From Flavobacterium faecale (GTDB lineage Bacteria; Bacteroidota; Bacteroidia; Flavobacteriales; Flavobacteriaceae), in assembly GCF_003076455.1 (NCBI RefSeq), contig NZ_CP020918.1, forward strand, positions 620,001-684,000: a stretch of DNA of 64,000 nt, in the 5' to 3' direction. The notes beneath the pieces were generated by a model. That model had not been told where the DNA came from. It searched no databases and worked only from the letters and a program-made list of their open reading frames with translations. The position numbers were made by a program, and so were the translations under genes. Positions 46,544-56,462 of this stretch are shown here, piece by piece. Each line of letters opens with the position of its first letter. The stretch's first letter is position 1.

Positions 46544-46953
46544 AAAAGGAGAAATACAAAAAAATAAAATTTAAGGTTACCAAAACACAACATTTGCTTA
46601 TCAAAGCAAAAATCAATGGTGTTAAGGGCGACTTTATACTAGACACAGGTGCTTCCAACAGTTGTATTGGTTTTGAAAGCGTTGCTTTTTTTCAGTTACA
46701 CGCTCAAGATTCAAAAACCAAAGCGTCTGGTGCGGGAGCTACAGGCATGCTCACACAAAGCGCAGGCAACAACAAAGTGCAATTGGGTGTGTGGAAAGCT
46801 AAAGTAGATCTTGTAATATTTGATTTGTCACACGTTAACGAAGCCTTAGTCCAACACAAAACCAAAGCTGTCCATGGTATTATAGGCGCCGATATTTTGC
46901 TAAAAGGCAAAGCTATTATTGACTACTATAATCATTGCTTGTATTTGCAATAA
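46519..46953 (+). CDS. Retropepsin-like aspartic protease, 144 aa
   Basis: This is a single-lobe aspartic protease expected to work as a dimer. The active-site motif DTGAS lies near residue 41 (GDFILDTGASNSCIG). A flap-like region follows (GAGATGMLTQSAGN), then the second hydrophobic-Gly block HGIIGADILLKGKAIIDY, the psi-loop partner typical of retropepsins. There is no signal peptide. The ATG lies inside the end of the CHAT gene (25-bp overlap), which implies coupled translation and a joint function. A signal-less protein would act in the cytoplasm, next to the tail of the CHAT protein. Its substrate is unknown. Confidence 0.85.
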   Translation: MEKLQEILKKEKYKKIKFKVTKTQHLLIKAKINGVKGDFILDTGASNSCIGFESVAFFQLHAQDSKTKASGAGATGMLTQSAGNNKVQLGVWKAKVDLVIFDLSHVNEALVQHKTKAVHGIIGADILLKGKAIIDYYNHCLYLQ

Positions 46954-47002
46954 ATGTAGATTGGTTATTTATTTGTAGTTTGTACTACCTTTTTAATACC
47001 AA

Positions 47003-48253
47003 TTAAACCTTTGTCTCTTGCGCTGTATTTGAGACTAACGAGCTATTTTTTTTAAGCGAAAAATAAGCAACAAATCCACTAATCATCATCAAAAAGCCGC
47101 CTAAGATAAAGGGCATACCAGCAAACTGAAAAGGAGCTCCTTTGTGGGTGAAGTAATAAAATAAACTAGACATTACAGGCGGCCCAATAATGGTTGCCGC
47201 ACTCATTAAACTTGCTATAGTTCCCTGAATCTCTCCTTGCTCGGTAGGCAGCACATGTCCTGTAATTATTGCTCTTATTGCTGGTCCTGCAATTCCTGCT
47301 ACACAATATGGAATCAAAAATAAGAACATCATCCAACTCTCTGATGCAAAAGCAAACAAGAACATTCCGATGGTGTACAAGCTCATGCCCACATAAATGC
47401 TTTTCTCATTTCCAAGTCTTGGACTTGTCCAACGTATTAAACCTCCTTGCACAAGACTGACCAAAATCCCAACTACACCGAGCGAAATACCAACCATCTT
47501 CTCGTCCCAACTGAATTTGTACATCGTAAAATAACTCCAGTTGCTTTCTACTGCGTGTGCCGCTACATAGATTAGAAACATGGCAAACATAAGTCCATAT
47601 AGCGACGGATACTTTTTCAAATTCAAGAAAGCACCTATGGGATTGGCTCTTTTAAGGTTTACACCTCTTCGGTTTTCTTGAGACAGTGATTCTGGCAAAA
47701 TAAAATAACCGTACAAAAAGTTGAGCATACATAATATAGCCGCAGCATAAAACGGAATTCGAGAACCGAATTGGCCCAAGATTCCACCCATCACGGGCCC
47801 GATGATAAATCCTAGTCCAAAGGCGACTCCAATCATTCCGAAGTTTTTAGCTCTATTTTCAGGTGTACTTATATCGGCAATGTAAGCCGAAGCGGTAGAA
47901 ATACTAGCACCTGTAATTCCGGCTATAACCCTACCTATAAACAACCAAGTGATTGTAGGGGCAAAAGCAAGAAGTATATAATCTAGTGAGAAAGCAAAAA
48001 GCGAGATCAAAATTATGGGTCTTCTTCCAAATTTATCACTCAAATTACCTATTAAGGGTGCAAACATAAATTGCGTAATCGCATAAGCAAAGGTGAGCCA
48101 GCCACCATATTTTGCAGCTTCACTAATATCTCCTTGTATTAGCTCCTCAATAAGCTTAGGAATCACGGGAATAATGATTCCCCAACCCGTAATATCAATA
48201 AGCATGGTTATAAAGATAAAACCAACAGCCGCTTGCTTTTTATTTGATTCCAT
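47003..48253 (-). CDS. TetA-type MFS efflux transporter
   Basis: It is a twelve-helix drug/proton antiporter of the TCR/Tet group. It starts with an N-terminal helix containing [15 protein letters not shown]. The loop 2-3 motif is [12 protein letters not shown], and [20 protein letters not shown] and [13 protein letters not shown] match the Tet family signatures. At 416 aa it is complete. The substrate could be tetracycline-like drugs or other compounds; chromosomal relatives in flavobacteria often have no proven resistance role. In the likely ancestral order it lay directly downstream of sucB, before the urea island arrived between them. Confidence 0.92.
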   Translation of the reverse strand: MESNKKQAAVGFIFITMLIDITGWGIIIPVIPKLIEELIQGDISEAAKYGGWLTFAYAITQFMFAPLIGNLSDKFGRRPIILISLFAFSLDYILLAFAPTITWLFIGRVIAGITGASISTASAYIADISTPENRAKNFGMIGVAFGLGFIIGPVMGGILGQFGSRIPFYAAAILCMLNFLYGYFILPESLSQENRRGVNLKRANPIGAFLNLKKYPSLYGLMFAMFLIYVAAHAVESNWSYFTMYKFSWDEKMVGISLGVVGILVSLVQGGLIRWTSPRLGNEKSIYVGMSLYTIGMFLFAFASESWMMFLFLIPYCVAGIAGPAIRAIITGHVLPTEQGEIQGTIASLMSAATIIGPPVMSSLFYYFTHKGAPFQFAGMPFILGGFLMMISGFVAYFSLKKNSSLVSNTAQETKV

Positions 48254-48281
48254 AATACATTAATTAGTACCGCAAATAAAC

Positions 48282-48317
48282 AAAAAATCCGTTTAGAAAC
48301 TCTAAACGGATTTTTTA
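48282..48317. terminator. Rho-independent terminator left of the urea island
   Basis: AAAAAATCCGTTTAG and CTAAACGGATTTTTT pair perfectly around a short loop. It lies 10 bp left of the 39-bp repeat. It is positioned as the right-hand terminator (59970-60010) is relative to its own repeat copy. Confidence 0.9.
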
Positions 48318-48326
48318 TAATTTATC

Positions 48327-48365
48327 AAAACTGCTATATTACAATTCAAATGCTCTTTTAGGATT
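48327..48365. repeat. 39-bp direct repeat, left copy (sucB 3' end remnant)
   Basis: It is identical to 60017-60055. On the minus strand it reads as the final codons NPKRAFEL, the stop, and 3' UTR of sucB, but no sucB body is attached here. TTCCCAACAT occurs twice (48364-48373 and 48376-48385) at its inner edge, just before the UreH-like gene end. Confidence 0.93.
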
Positions 48366-48385
48366 CCCAACATAGTTCCCAACAT

Positions 48386-49084
48386 TTACCACTCCAAAAA
48401 CACCATTCCAAAGCCACAAACGATGATGGAAATCCCACTGAATAATTCAATGTATTTTTCGAATCCTTTGTAATCGATAAAACGAGAACCAAAAAAACCC
48501 ATCAAAACCATAAACATCATGGTAAAAACAGTAGTGAAAGTATATAAAAAGATCAACATCCCAACTTCTGAAAAGGTATAATTAATGGCCGGATAAATGA
48601 TTAGTGGAATCATTGGTTCGCTTGGTCCAAGAGCAAAAATAAAAAACATCACCCAAGGTGTTACTTTATAACGTTTGTTACCCGCAATGCTTTGTCCGTG
48701 TTTGTGTTCAAAAACATAAATATCACCTTCATCCGAAGTGTCAAAATGTTTGTGGGTTTTATTATTTTTCAGATTAATCAAGGCATAAATCACGTAACCG
48801 ATTCCAAAAAGCAGTAAAAACCAAGAAGCGTAGCCTCCACGAATCTCTTCGATATGGAAGACTTTGGTCACTGTCCAACCCAGAAATATTCCGATTACAC
48901 CAAGGACAACCGAACTTAATACATGAGCAAAACCGCATAAAAATGTCCACAAAAGTGTCTTTTTCAAACTCCATTGTTTGGATCTTGACAGGACAATAAA
49001 AGGCAAATAATGATCTGGCCCGCTCAAAGTATGAATCGCACTAATGGATAAAACCGTAAAACAAAGTAAATTAAAGTCGACCAT
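48386..49084 (-). CDS. ureH: UreH-like nickel permease
   Basis: It is a polytopic membrane protein (six hydrophobic helices) that should import Ni2+ for urease. The first helix carries HTLSGPDHYLPF near residue 18, the H-x(n)-DH metal motif of the UreH/NiCoT-like group. A His-rich cytoplasmic loop follows (KTHKHF, FEHKHGQS near residues 110-130). FALGPSEPMIPLIIYP is also typical of this group. It is the last gene of the urease operon and overlaps ureD by 14 bp. At 232 aa it is standard length. Confidence 0.87.
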   Translation of the reverse strand: MVDFNLLCFTVLSISAIHTLSGPDHYLPFIVLSRSKQWSLKKTLLWTFLCGFAHVLSSVVLGVIGIFLGWTVTKVFHIEEIRGGYASWFLLLFGIGYVIYALINLKNNKTHKHFDTSDEGDIYVFEHKHGQSIAGNKRYKVTPWVMFFIFALGPSEPMIPLIIYPAINYTFSEVGMLIFLYTFTTVFTMMFMVLMGFFGSRFIDYKGFEKYIELFSGISIIVCGFGMVFLEW

Positions 49085-49850
49085 TTTTTATAATCTGAGT
49101 TAATTGTTTCATTAGAGTTAATAATTTCTCGGCCTTAAAGTCTAATATTTTAATAGACAAACCATTGGTTGCGGTTTCAGAAATACCAAACGTACATTGT
49201 TTATCTTCTAAAAACGAATCCAATTGTTTTTTTAAATCTGGAATATCACAAGCATCATCAATGTAAACTAAACTAAGTTGATGTGTAAATCCTTCATATT
49301 GTCCAATATTAAGTGGGTTTCGCTTGGTTGGATTTAAAAATAAATTTTCGAAATAAACGAGTTTTTCCTCTTGGATGATTTTAGTCAAACTTTGAAACTG
49401 GGTAAACTGAAAAATTTCGTCTTTTAATTTTCGACCACAAGTGAAAATTTCGCCCCAAACAACAGCAGCATTTTTTTCTAAATGAATGGTATTTACACTT
49501 TTAAAATTGGAATCTTTATGAGGCACAGTAGGTTGTGGCAAATAGGATAGAAAAGCATTTTCCTTAACCACAACATTCGTTTTTTGAACCGCGCTGTTTT
49601 CCATGGTAAACAACCTTTGAAAAGACTGTGTAGTCATCTCTACTTGGCAGTTCTCGGCAATCAAATAATCAAAACTCAATTCGTCATTATCCAAAACGCC
49701 GGGAGAAGAACTCATCAACATCAATTCTAACAGCGGATTCTTCTTGTCTTCTCTCACCTCAACCACTTTAAAAGGTGTCAAACAAAAAACAGATTTCAAT
49801 TCCGTTATGCCTCGTTTTTCAACTGATTCTATAGTAACCTTTGAAATCAT
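49071..49850 (-). CDS. ureD: Urease accessory protein UreD
   Basis: UreD is the scaffold that holds apo-urease and UreFG during nickel insertion. The start is at [18 protein letters not shown] because its ATG overlaps the ureG stop (ATGA); a longer frame runs into ureG. Recognisable family segments are [49 protein letters not shown] and [16 protein letters not shown]. It is about 259 aa, normal for the family. It lies between ureG and the nickel permease gene with coupled overlaps. Confidence 0.93.
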   Translation of the reverse strand: MISKVTIESVEKRGITELKSVFCLTPFKVVEVREDKKNPLLELMLMSSSPGVLDNDELSFDYLIAENCQVEMTTQSFQRLFTMENSAVQKTNVVVKENAFLSYLPQPTVPHKDSNFKSVNTIHLEKNAAVVWGEIFTCGRKLKDEIFQFTQFQSLTKIIQEEKLVYFENLFLNPTKRNPLNIGQYEGFTHQLSLVYIDDACDIPDLKKQLDSFLEDKQCTFGISETATNGLSIKILDFKAEKLLTLMKQLTQIIKNGRL

Positions 49851-50482
49851 CGGTGCAAATTTGGTTCTACTACATTTTCTAAAAGAGCGTATTTTTGAAT
49901 CCAACCAATTACATCATCCAAGCCATCTCTCTTCATCAAATTGGTAAAAACAAACGGTCTTCCGTTACGCATTTTTCGGGCATCGCGCTCCATTACTCCC
50001 AAATCGGCGTTCACATACGGCGCCAAATCGATTTTGTTAATCATCAACAAATCACTTCGGGTAATTCCGGGACCCCCTTTTCTAGGGATTTTTTCGCCTT
50101 GCGCGACATCAATTACAAAGATGGTTAAGTCGGCCAAATCAGGACTAAAGGTAGCCGACAGATTATCACCCCCACTTTCGATAAAAATAATTTCGATATC
50201 GGCAAAACGTTCGGCCATTTCTTCCACGGCTTCGAGATTCATACTTGCGTCCTCACGAATAGCAGTATGCGGACAACCTCCCGTTTCGACTCCGATAATT
50301 CGTTCTTTGGGTAACAAACTATTTTTGGTCAGAAACTCGGCGTCTTCTTGTGTGTAAATGTCATTGGTAATTACGCCCAATGAATATTGAGAAGCAAGTT
50401 CTCGTGTCAACTTTTCGATAAGAGCTGTTTTTCCTGAACCGACTGGTCCGGCTACTCCTATTTTTATATATTTTCTGCTCAT
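49847..50482 (-). CDS. ureG: Urease accessory GTPase UreG
   Basis: This SIMIBI-class GTPase powers nickel delivery to urease. It has the P-loop [14 protein letters not shown] near residue 11, the nickel-binding CPH motif in [15 protein letters not shown] near residue 68, and [17 protein letters not shown]. The base-recognition NKID is in [12 protein letters not shown]. At 211 aa it is complete. Its stop overlaps the ureD start by four bases. Confidence 0.97.
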   Translation of the reverse strand: MSRKYIKIGVAGPVGSGKTALIEKLTRELASQYSLGVITNDIYTQEDAEFLTKNSLLPKERIIGVETGGCPHTAIREDASMNLEAVEEMAERFADIEIIFIESGGDNLSATFSPDLADLTIFVIDVAQGEKIPRKGGPGITRSDLLMINKIDLAPYVNADLGVMERDARKMRNGRPFVFTNLMKRDGLDDVIGWIQKYALLENVVEPNLHR

Positions 50483-50491
50483 TTTTTTAAT

Positions 50492-51178
50492 TTAAGACAT
50501 GTATAATCTAGAATATAAATTTTCGTGCTCCATCGCTCTAATGTCAAAAGCCGCCGAACTGCACCCTAATAAATCCATATCGGGCTGCATTGCTTTTTGT
50601 GCCAATTGTGCCAAACTAGGTAACAATTTAAACAATAGTAATTGCCCTGAATCCTGACTTAGCGGAATCAGTTTGACTGCATTGGTAATGTATCCTATGG
50701 TCACATTATAGAAAAAACCTTCAAGTGCTTCTTTCTTTTCAATTTTTAGTTCGAAAGCATAAATGGCATACAAAATACAGTAATTACCATGAAGCTCTTT
50801 GTTTTTTATGGCTAAAGCAACTTTTTGGGTAAAATCGGTTTGAATTAAAGGGTTGAATATTTTCTGTAAACGAACCCCCAATTTTTGGCTAGCCGTTCTT
50901 ATCTCTTTTGGTAATTTGGACGCATTGCACAATGCATCCATTTCGATTATTTGTTGCCAATTTCCGTTTTTGCAGGCATCATAAACCAAACTGATGAAAG
51001 AAGCTTCGTTGTACAGGACACTATGATGTAGCATTTCGTTCAAAAACATTTCTACCTCATCTGTTGATTTCACAATCTCTTTTTGGGTATAAGTCTCTAG
51101 CCCATACGAATGTGAAAAACCTCCAATAGGCAAAGTAGGATCTGAAAGGTGCAGTAAATTCAATAATGAATTGGTCAT
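50492..51178 (-). CDS. ureF: Urease accessory protein UreF
   Basis: This all-helical protein bridges UreD and UreG. The N-terminus has the family signature LLHLSDPTLPIGGFSHSYGL (residues 7-26), then ETYTQKEIV. Near the C-terminus DLLGCSSAAFDIRAMEHE carries the conserved block that contacts UreD. At 228 aa it is normal. It starts at the last base of ureE and lies 9 bp before ureG. Confidence 0.95.
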   Translation of the reverse strand: MTNSLLNLLHLSDPTLPIGGFSHSYGLETYTQKEIVKSTDEVEMFLNEMLHHSVLYNEASFISLVYDACKNGNWQQIIEMDALCNASKLPKEIRTASQKLGVRLQKIFNPLIQTDFTQKVALAIKNKELHGNYCILYAIYAFELKIEKKEALEGFFYNVTIGYITNAVKLIPLSQDSGQLLLFKLLPSLAQLAQKAMQPDMDLLGCSSAAFDIRAMEHENLYSRLYMS

Positions 51179-51669
51179 TATTTTTGAGTTAGATTCATAA
51201 TTTTAGAAAACAAACTATCACTTTCTACATGAGGAGCGACAGAGGTTTTGAGCGGAGTCAGCAAGGCTCTTTCTTCTTGACGAATTTCGAATCCCATGGC
51301 TAGTAATTGTCGGAACAATGGTTTTTCAAAAGGAACCAAAAGCGCATCATTGTCATAAAACAAAGGCAAATGTTTGTTACCAATTTCATAACAAATTGAT
51401 GCGGTTTCAAAATTGTTTTTGGGTACAATTACCAAACAATCGCAAGGAAGGATATTGATTACATAATTGTTGTCTTCATCTTGAAATAGAATATCTCCGT
51501 GTTTCAAATTCGGGTTTTCATTTAGAAACTTTAGTTGAAACTCCTTACCATCTCTGGCACGTTTATGCTGAATTCTTTTACTCGATTCGAACCATTCAAT
51601 ATCTACCGCAACAGAAATTCTTTCTTTGGGGCAACTATTTTCTGGTTTAATTTTTTCTGTAATAATCAT
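51178..51669 (-). CDS. ureE: Urease accessory nickel chaperone UreE
   Basis: It delivers nickel to the UreDFG complex. The N-terminal peptide-binding domain (residues 1-80) includes KRARDGKEFQLKFL. The metal domain carries the conserved histidine in YEIGNKHLPLFYDND near residue 100, and VPFEKPLFRQLLAMGF follows. The C-terminus lacks the long His tail of the Klebsiella protein, so it binds fewer ions, like many UreE proteins. It is 163 aa. It follows ureC with no gap. Confidence 0.94.
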   Translation of the reverse strand: MIITEKIKPENSCPKERISVAVDIEWFESSKRIQHKRARDGKEFQLKFLNENPNLKHGDILFQDEDNNYVINILPCDCLVIVPKNNFETASICYEIGNKHLPLFYDNDALLVPFEKPLFRQLLAMGFEIRQEERALLTPLKTSVAPHVESDSLFSKIMNLTQK

Positions 51670-53385
51670 CTAAAATAAAAAATAACGTTGTGCCATGGGA
51701 AGTTCTGACAAAGGTTCACAAGTAATATGTACTCCATCTACACTTACTTTGTAATTCTCTGGATTGACTTCGATGTTTGGCGTTTTATCGTTGTGTATTA
51801 AATCTTTTTTACCAATGTTTCTGCAATTTTCAACTGGCAAAATCATTTTATTCAATTGGTACTTTTCAATGGTTTTATTTTCGATCGAAATTTTCGAAAC
51901 AAAAGTCACACAGGTTTTGTGCAATGCTTTTCCATAAGCTCCAAACATCGGGCGATAAATTACGGGTTGCGGAGTTGGGATAGAAGCATTTGGATCTCCC
52001 ATTCTTCCTGCGATGATCATTCCACCTTTGATGATTAATTCTGGTTTTACCCCAAATAAAGCAGGTTTCCACAATACTAAATCAGCCAGTTTTCCAGCTT
52101 CGATAGAACCTACATGTTTTGAAATTCCGTGTGAAATTGCAGGGTTGATAGTGTATTTAGCGATATAACGTTTCACTCTAAAGTTATCGTTTTGATTGGC
52201 TTCGTCTTCCTCAAGAAATCCACGTTGAATTTTATTTTTATGAGCCGTTTGCCAAGTTCTAATTACTACTTCACTCACCCTTCCCATAGCTTGAGAATCA
52301 CTACTCATCATACTAAAGACTCCCATATCGTGCAAAATATCTTCGGCAGCAATGGTTTCTGGTCGAATTCTAGAATCGGCAAAAGCTACGTCTTCGGGCA
52401 CCGATTTGTCCAAATGATGACACACCATAAGCATATCCAAATGTTCATCAATTGTATTAATAGTAAACGGTCGGGTTGGGTTGGTACTTGATGGCAACAC
52501 ATTTGGGTACATGGCCGATTTTATAATATCGGGAGCATGACCACCACCAGCACCTTCGGTATGGAAAGTATGAATTACTCTTCCGTCGATGGCATTGATT
52601 GTATCTTCTAGAAATCCGCTTTCATTAAGTGTATCTGTATGTATCGCAACTTGAATATCGTATTCATCAGCAATTTTCAACGAAGCATCAATCGTCGCAG
52701 GTGTTGCTCCCCAATCTTCATGGATTTTTAACCCCAACGCTCCTGCTTCGATTTGTTCTACCAAAGGAGCTGTTGTGGAACAGTTTCCTTTTCCGAAAAA
52801 ACCTAAATTCATTGGGAAAGCTTCGGCACTTTCGAGCATTTTTTGAATATTCCAAGCGCCCGGAGTTACCGTTGTAGCGTTGGTTCCGTCAGCAGGACCA
52901 GTACCACCACCAATCATGGTTGTGACACCACTATATAAAGCATGGTCGATTTGTTGTGGACAGATAAAATGAATATGCGTATCAATTCCTCCCGCGGTAA
53001 CAATCATTCCAGCTCCCGAATGCACTTCGGTAGAAGCACCAATAATCATGTTTTCGGAAATTCCGTCCATAGTGTCTGGATTTCCAGCTCTACCTACACC
53101 TACAATTTTTCCGTCTTTGATTCCGATATCTCCTTTTACAATTCCCCAATGATCGATCACGATACAATTGGTGATTACAAAGTCCAACACCCCTTCATGA
53201 CGCATTGCTCGTGCAGATTGTGCCATACCATCGCGAATGGTTTTCCCTCCACCAAATTTGGATTCTTCGCCATAAACAGCAAAATCCTTTTCGATTTCGA
53301 TAAACAATTCAGTATCGGCCAATCTTACTTTATCTCCAACTGTTGGGCCAAACATGTTGGCATATTTTATTCTATTAATTTCCAT
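51670..53385 (-). CDS. ureC: Urease alpha subunit
   Basis: This is the catalytic subunit of the nickel enzyme that hydrolyses urea to ammonia and carbamate. Ni ligands are in [14 protein letters not shown] near residue 135. The lysine to be carbamylated is in [12 protein letters not shown] near 218, and [10 protein letters not shown] and [15 protein letters not shown] supply the next histidines. The mobile flap [20 protein letters not shown] holds the catalytic histidine near 320. The C-terminus MAQRYFLF is the family ending. At 571 aa it is complete with all key residues intact. Confidence 0.98.
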   Translation of the reverse strand: MEINRIKYANMFGPTVGDKVRLADTELFIEIEKDFAVYGEESKFGGGKTIRDGMAQSARAMRHEGVLDFVITNCIVIDHWGIVKGDIGIKDGKIVGVGRAGNPDTMDGISENMIIGASTEVHSGAGMIVTAGGIDTHIHFICPQQIDHALYSGVTTMIGGGTGPADGTNATTVTPGAWNIQKMLESAEAFPMNLGFFGKGNCSTTAPLVEQIEAGALGLKIHEDWGATPATIDASLKIADEYDIQVAIHTDTLNESGFLEDTINAIDGRVIHTFHTEGAGGGHAPDIIKSAMYPNVLPSSTNPTRPFTINTIDEHLDMLMVCHHLDKSVPEDVAFADSRIRPETIAAEDILHDMGVFSMMSSDSQAMGRVSEVVIRTWQTAHKNKIQRGFLEEDEANQNDNFRVKRYIAKYTINPAISHGISKHVGSIEAGKLADLVLWKPALFGVKPELIIKGGMIIAGRMGDPNASIPTPQPVIYRPMFGAYGKALHKTCVTFVSKISIENKTIEKYQLNKMILPVENCRNIGKKDLIHNDKTPNIEVNPENYKVSVDGVHITCEPLSELPMAQRYFLF

Positions 53386-53401
53386 GCTCTTTGAGTATCC
53401 T

Positions 53402-53758
53402 TTATTTTAGAAATTCTTTTAGTTTTTGTTCAATACTGTCACGATTAGCATCTGTGATGGTTGTATCTACTAAATTATTAAAACCATAAACGGTTTTGTC
53501 ACCACTCATTTCTACTAGTTCTACTTCTTTTTCTTCACCTGGTTCAAATCGCACCGCCGTTCCAGCTGCAATATTCAATCGCATTCCTAAGGTTGGCATT
53601 CGATCAAAACTCATTTGTTTGTTCACTTCAAAAAAATGATAATGCGAACCTATTTGTACAGGACGATCACCTTTATTAATCACTTCAATAGAAATAGTTC
53701 TTTTGTTGACATTAATTCCTATTGGTTCTGTTCTAAGTATGTATTCACCTGGTATCAT
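53402..53758 (-). CDS. ureB: Urease beta subunit
   Basis: This is a structural beta-sandwich subunit of 118 aa. It starts [20 protein letters not shown], followed by [20 protein letters not shown] and [20 protein letters not shown], all hallmark UreB sequence. It overlaps ureA by four bases and lies 16 bp before ureC. Separate UreA and UreB are the common bacterial three-subunit form, unlike the fused subunit of Helicobacter. Confidence 0.97.
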   Translation of the reverse strand: MIPGEYILRTEPIGINVNKRTISIEVINKGDRPVQIGSHYHFFEVNKQMSFDRMPTLGMRLNIAAGTAVRFEPGEEKEVELVEMSGDKTVYGFNNLVDTTITDANRDSIEQKLKEFLK

Positions 53759-54057
53759 TTGATAGGATTATGTACGGTTACTAATTTGGTTCCATCAGGA
53801 AAAGTGGCTTCTATTTGTATATCATGTATCATTTCTGGAATTCCTTCCATTACATCTTCCCTAGTTAGGATGGTCGTTCCGTACTGCATCAGCTCGGCAA
53901 CGGTCTTTCCGTCACGAACAGCTTCTAATAAGTCTGCACTTATTAATGCTATAGCTTCGGGATAATTCAATTTCAAACCTCTATTTTTTCTTTTAAGAGC
54001 AACTTCTCCAGCAGTATAGAGAAGTAATTTTTCGATTTCTTTCGGATTCAGGTGCAT
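53755..54057 (-). CDS. ureA: Urease gamma subunit
   Basis: This is a 100-residue structural subunit. It starts [20 protein letters not shown], with [39 protein letters not shown] and a C-terminal [14 protein letters not shown], the canonical UreA pattern. It is the first gene of the urease operon. A TATGTTTG -7 box lies 20 bases upstream of the ATG on the minus strand (54077-54084). Confidence 0.97.
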   Translation of the reverse strand: MHLNPKEIEKLLLYTAGEVALKRKNRGLKLNYPEAIALISADLLEAVRDGKTVAELMQYGTTILTREDVMEGIPEMIHDIQIEATFPDGTKLVTVHNPIK

Positions 54058-54309
54058 ATTTGATAGTATTATTATACAAACATAAAGTAATTATTACATG
54101 AATTAAGAATGAAAACCTAATCATTTTTCAAAAAATAGCAGATTATACTTATTTATCAAAAAAGTATAAAATTAAAAATTAAATCGAAAAATTGAGGGGT
54201 GTACTTTTATAAATATGATAAAACTTACTTATTACCCCATCAAACTTAGGGGTCAGATTGAAAAAATATATACTTTTGAGAAATAATTAACAATTTAATA
54301 CTCATAATT
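54058..54309. promoter_or_regulatory. Divergent control region of the urease and urea transporter operons
   Basis: This 252-bp AT-rich spacer separates ureA from urtA. Towards ureA there is TATGTTTG (54077-54084, minus). Towards urtA TACTTTTG ends about 30 bases before the ATG. Between them are three GGGG-containing blocks: GAGGGGTGTAC near 54194, and the pair TACCCC / GGGGTCA (about 54234-54255). These stand out from the AT background and could bind a shared regulator, for example of nitrogen status. Confidence 0.55.
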
Positions 54310-55518
54310 ATGAAAAAATTAATTTTAGGATTTACAGCATTAGTGCTTATAACATCATGTAAAAAAAAGGACGACTCAGCAGCCACTACAGATGCTGTAA
54401 AAGTTGGTGTATTGCACTCTTTATCTGGGACAATGGCTATTTCGGAAACAGATTGTAAAAATGCAACCTTGTTAGCTATTGAAGAAATTAATGCTGCAGG
54501 CGGTGTTTTGGGTAAACAAATTGAACCTATAACTGAAGACGGTGCCTCTGACTGGCCTAATTTTACTGAAAAAGCAACCAAATTAATTGATCAAGACGAA
54601 GTGAAAGCCGTTTTTGGATGTTGGACCTCTTCTAGTAGAAAAGCAGTACTTCCTGTTTTTGAATCAAAAAACAATCTTTTATTCTATCCAGTACAATATG
54701 AAGGAATGGAAGCTTCGAAAAATGTAATCTATACAGGAGCAGCTCCCAACCAACAAATACTCCCCGCAGTTGACTATTTAATAAAAGAAGGGAAAAAGAA
54801 ATTTTTCTTAGTAGGATCTGATTACGTATTTCCAAGAACAGCTAATAAAATAATCAAAGCTAAATTAGAATTAGCAGGATATCAAATTGTTGGTGAAGAA
54901 TATGCTCCTCTAGGACATACCGACTTTACTTCAATCGTTCAAAAAATTAAAAGTTCTGGTGCTGATGCAGTATTAAACACTATTAATGGTGATAGTAACA
55001 TTGGTTTCTTCAAACAAATGAAATCTAACGGACTTGTTGCTCCAGCCGTAACTTGTATGTCTTTCTCCATTGCTGAGGTTGAACTAAAAGGTATTGGACT
55101 CGACATTATGGAAGGACAATTAACCGCTTGGAATTATTTTATGAGTATGCCAGGTGCGGCTAACGAAAAATTCATCAAAGCATATCAAGCAAAATATGGT
55201 GCTGACAAAGTTACTGATGACCCAATCGAAGCAGCTTATTTTGGAGTATACCTATGGAAGGCAGCAGTAGAAAAAGCAAATTCATTTGAACCAGCAGATG
55301 TTCAAAAAGCAATTGGTGGTATTAGCTTTGACGCACCAGAAGGAAAAGTCTCTATCGATCCAATCACTAACCATACTGTTAAAAACTTCATGATTGGAAA
55401 AGCAAATAGTAAAGGACAATTTGACATTGTATACCAATCAGAAGGAATGATCAAGGCAGATCCTTTTCCTAGTATCGCAACGGACAAAAAGGTCATTGCT
55501 CCAGGAGTAATTAAATAA
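54310..55518 (+). CDS. urtA: Urea ABC transporter substrate-binding lipoprotein
   Basis: It captures urea in the periplasm for UrtBCDE. The lipobox ends ITSC with Cys17, so it is a lipoprotein, unlike many soluble proteobacterial forms. [17 protein letters not shown] opens the type I periplasmic-binding fold. [20 protein letters not shown] and [19 protein letters not shown] are UrtA-specific blocks that distinguish it from branched-chain amino acid binders. At 402 aa it fits. It leads the transporter operon, divergent from ureA. Confidence 0.96.
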   Translation: MKKLILGFTALVLITSCKKKDDSAATTDAVKVGVLHSLSGTMAISETDCKNATLLAIEEINAAGGVLGKQIEPITEDGASDWPNFTEKATKLIDQDEVKAVFGCWTSSSRKAVLPVFESKNNLLFYPVQYEGMEASKNVIYTGAAPNQQILPAVDYLIKEGKKKFFLVGSDYVFPRTANKIIKAKLELAGYQIVGEEYAPLGHTDFTSIVQKIKSSGADAVLNTINGDSNIGFFKQMKSNGLVAPAVTCMSFSIAEVELKGIGLDIMEGQLTAWNYFMSMPGAANEKFIKAYQAKYGADKVTDDPIEAAYFGVYLWKAAVEKANSFEPADVQKAIGGISFDAPEGKVSIDPITNHTVKNFMIGKANSKGQFDIVYQSEGMIKADPFPSIATDKKVIAPGVIK

Positions 55519-55610
55519 ATCTAATGTAAGGCAAGTCGATTAACTTGTACCTAAAGCACTTTTTAATCGGCTAATTAAAAAAATCATCTACATTCACTAA
55601 ACAAAAGCTT

Positions 55611-56387
55611 ATGAAAAAAATTGTTTTCACAGTAGTTATGGGGCTTATATCAAGCCTTATATTCGCCCAAGATTCAGGCAAATTTGACTTAACCGCATCT
55701 CTTCATAATCAATGGTACTGGAGAGGTTATGCAGTAGGCCCAGACCCAATTATAGCCGCACAAGCAAGTTTTAGATATAAAGGATTAGAAGTTGGAACTT
55801 GGAACGGATATGGATTGGCCGGAATATGGAAAGATGTAGATCTGTATGTGTCCTACACTACCAAAGGCGGCTTAAGCATTGCACTTTGGGATATCTACAA
55901 TTATAGCGATTATTCTGCTTCACCAAGTTATGCAGGGTACGGTAATCATACTCAGTCGAATTATTTTAACTATGGCACAGGAACAAGACACTTCTTTGAT
56001 TTATCAGTTGCATATACATTACCAAACACTAATCTAAATTTATTTCTTTCAAGTATAATTGCCGGTAGAGATAGGAATGCAGATAAATCACAACGATATT
56101 CATCTTACTTCAAAGCTTCTTATGACTTCACAGTTAATGAAAATGTAACAGTAACACCTTACATGTCTGTTGGCTTTGCTCTAAATAGTGATAATAACGG
56201 AACCTTTTGGCAATGGACAGATAAAGCAGTTGCAGATGCAAAAAGTTTTGGTGTAAATGAAATTGGTATAAATATAAGTAAGCCAGTAAAAATAACAGAT
56301 ACATATAGTGTCAAAGCGAATGCTGGAGTTGTAGCCAGTCCACTTAACCATACCATGACAGGATTGTTAGGAGTAACATTATTTTAA
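55611..56387 (+). CDS. Outer-membrane beta-barrel, candidate urea channel
   Basis: A signal peptide (MKKIVFTVVMGLISSLIFAQ) precedes a barrel of about 238 residues. Its long amphipathic strands begin FDLTASLHNQWYWRGYAVGP, continue with YKGLEVGTWNGYGLAG and RHFFDLSVAYTLPNTNLNLF, and end in MTGLLGVTLF. The size suggests 10-12 strands. It is not part of the standard urt gene set. It lies 92 bp after urtA and 75 bp before urtB on the same strand, and I infer that it lets urea cross the outer membrane. The repeated Trp and Tyr residues in the strands would suit a narrow pore. Alternatively it is a general porin carried along. Confidence 0.8.
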   Translation: MKKIVFTVVMGLISSLIFAQDSGKFDLTASLHNQWYWRGYAVGPDPIIAAQASFRYKGLEVGTWNGYGLAGIWKDVDLYVSYTTKGGLSIALWDIYNYSDYSASPSYAGYGNHTQSNYFNYGTGTRHFFDLSVAYTLPNTNLNLFLSSIIAGRDRNADKSQRYSSYFKASYDFTVNENVTVTPYMSVGFALNSDNNGTFWQWTDKAVADAKSFGVNEIGINISKPVKITDTYSVKANAGVVASPLNHTMTGLLGVTLF

Positions 56388-56462
56388 TTTCAATATATAA
56401 AGCCAACTACAGAATAGTTCAAATTAATTATTCTGTAGGCTTTTAAAATAAAACCTTTAAAC

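Noticed and set aside
52942..53394. 150-codon plus-strand frame opposite ureC
   Set aside because: It is antisense to highly conserved ureC sequence; the frame is a by-product of its codon use.
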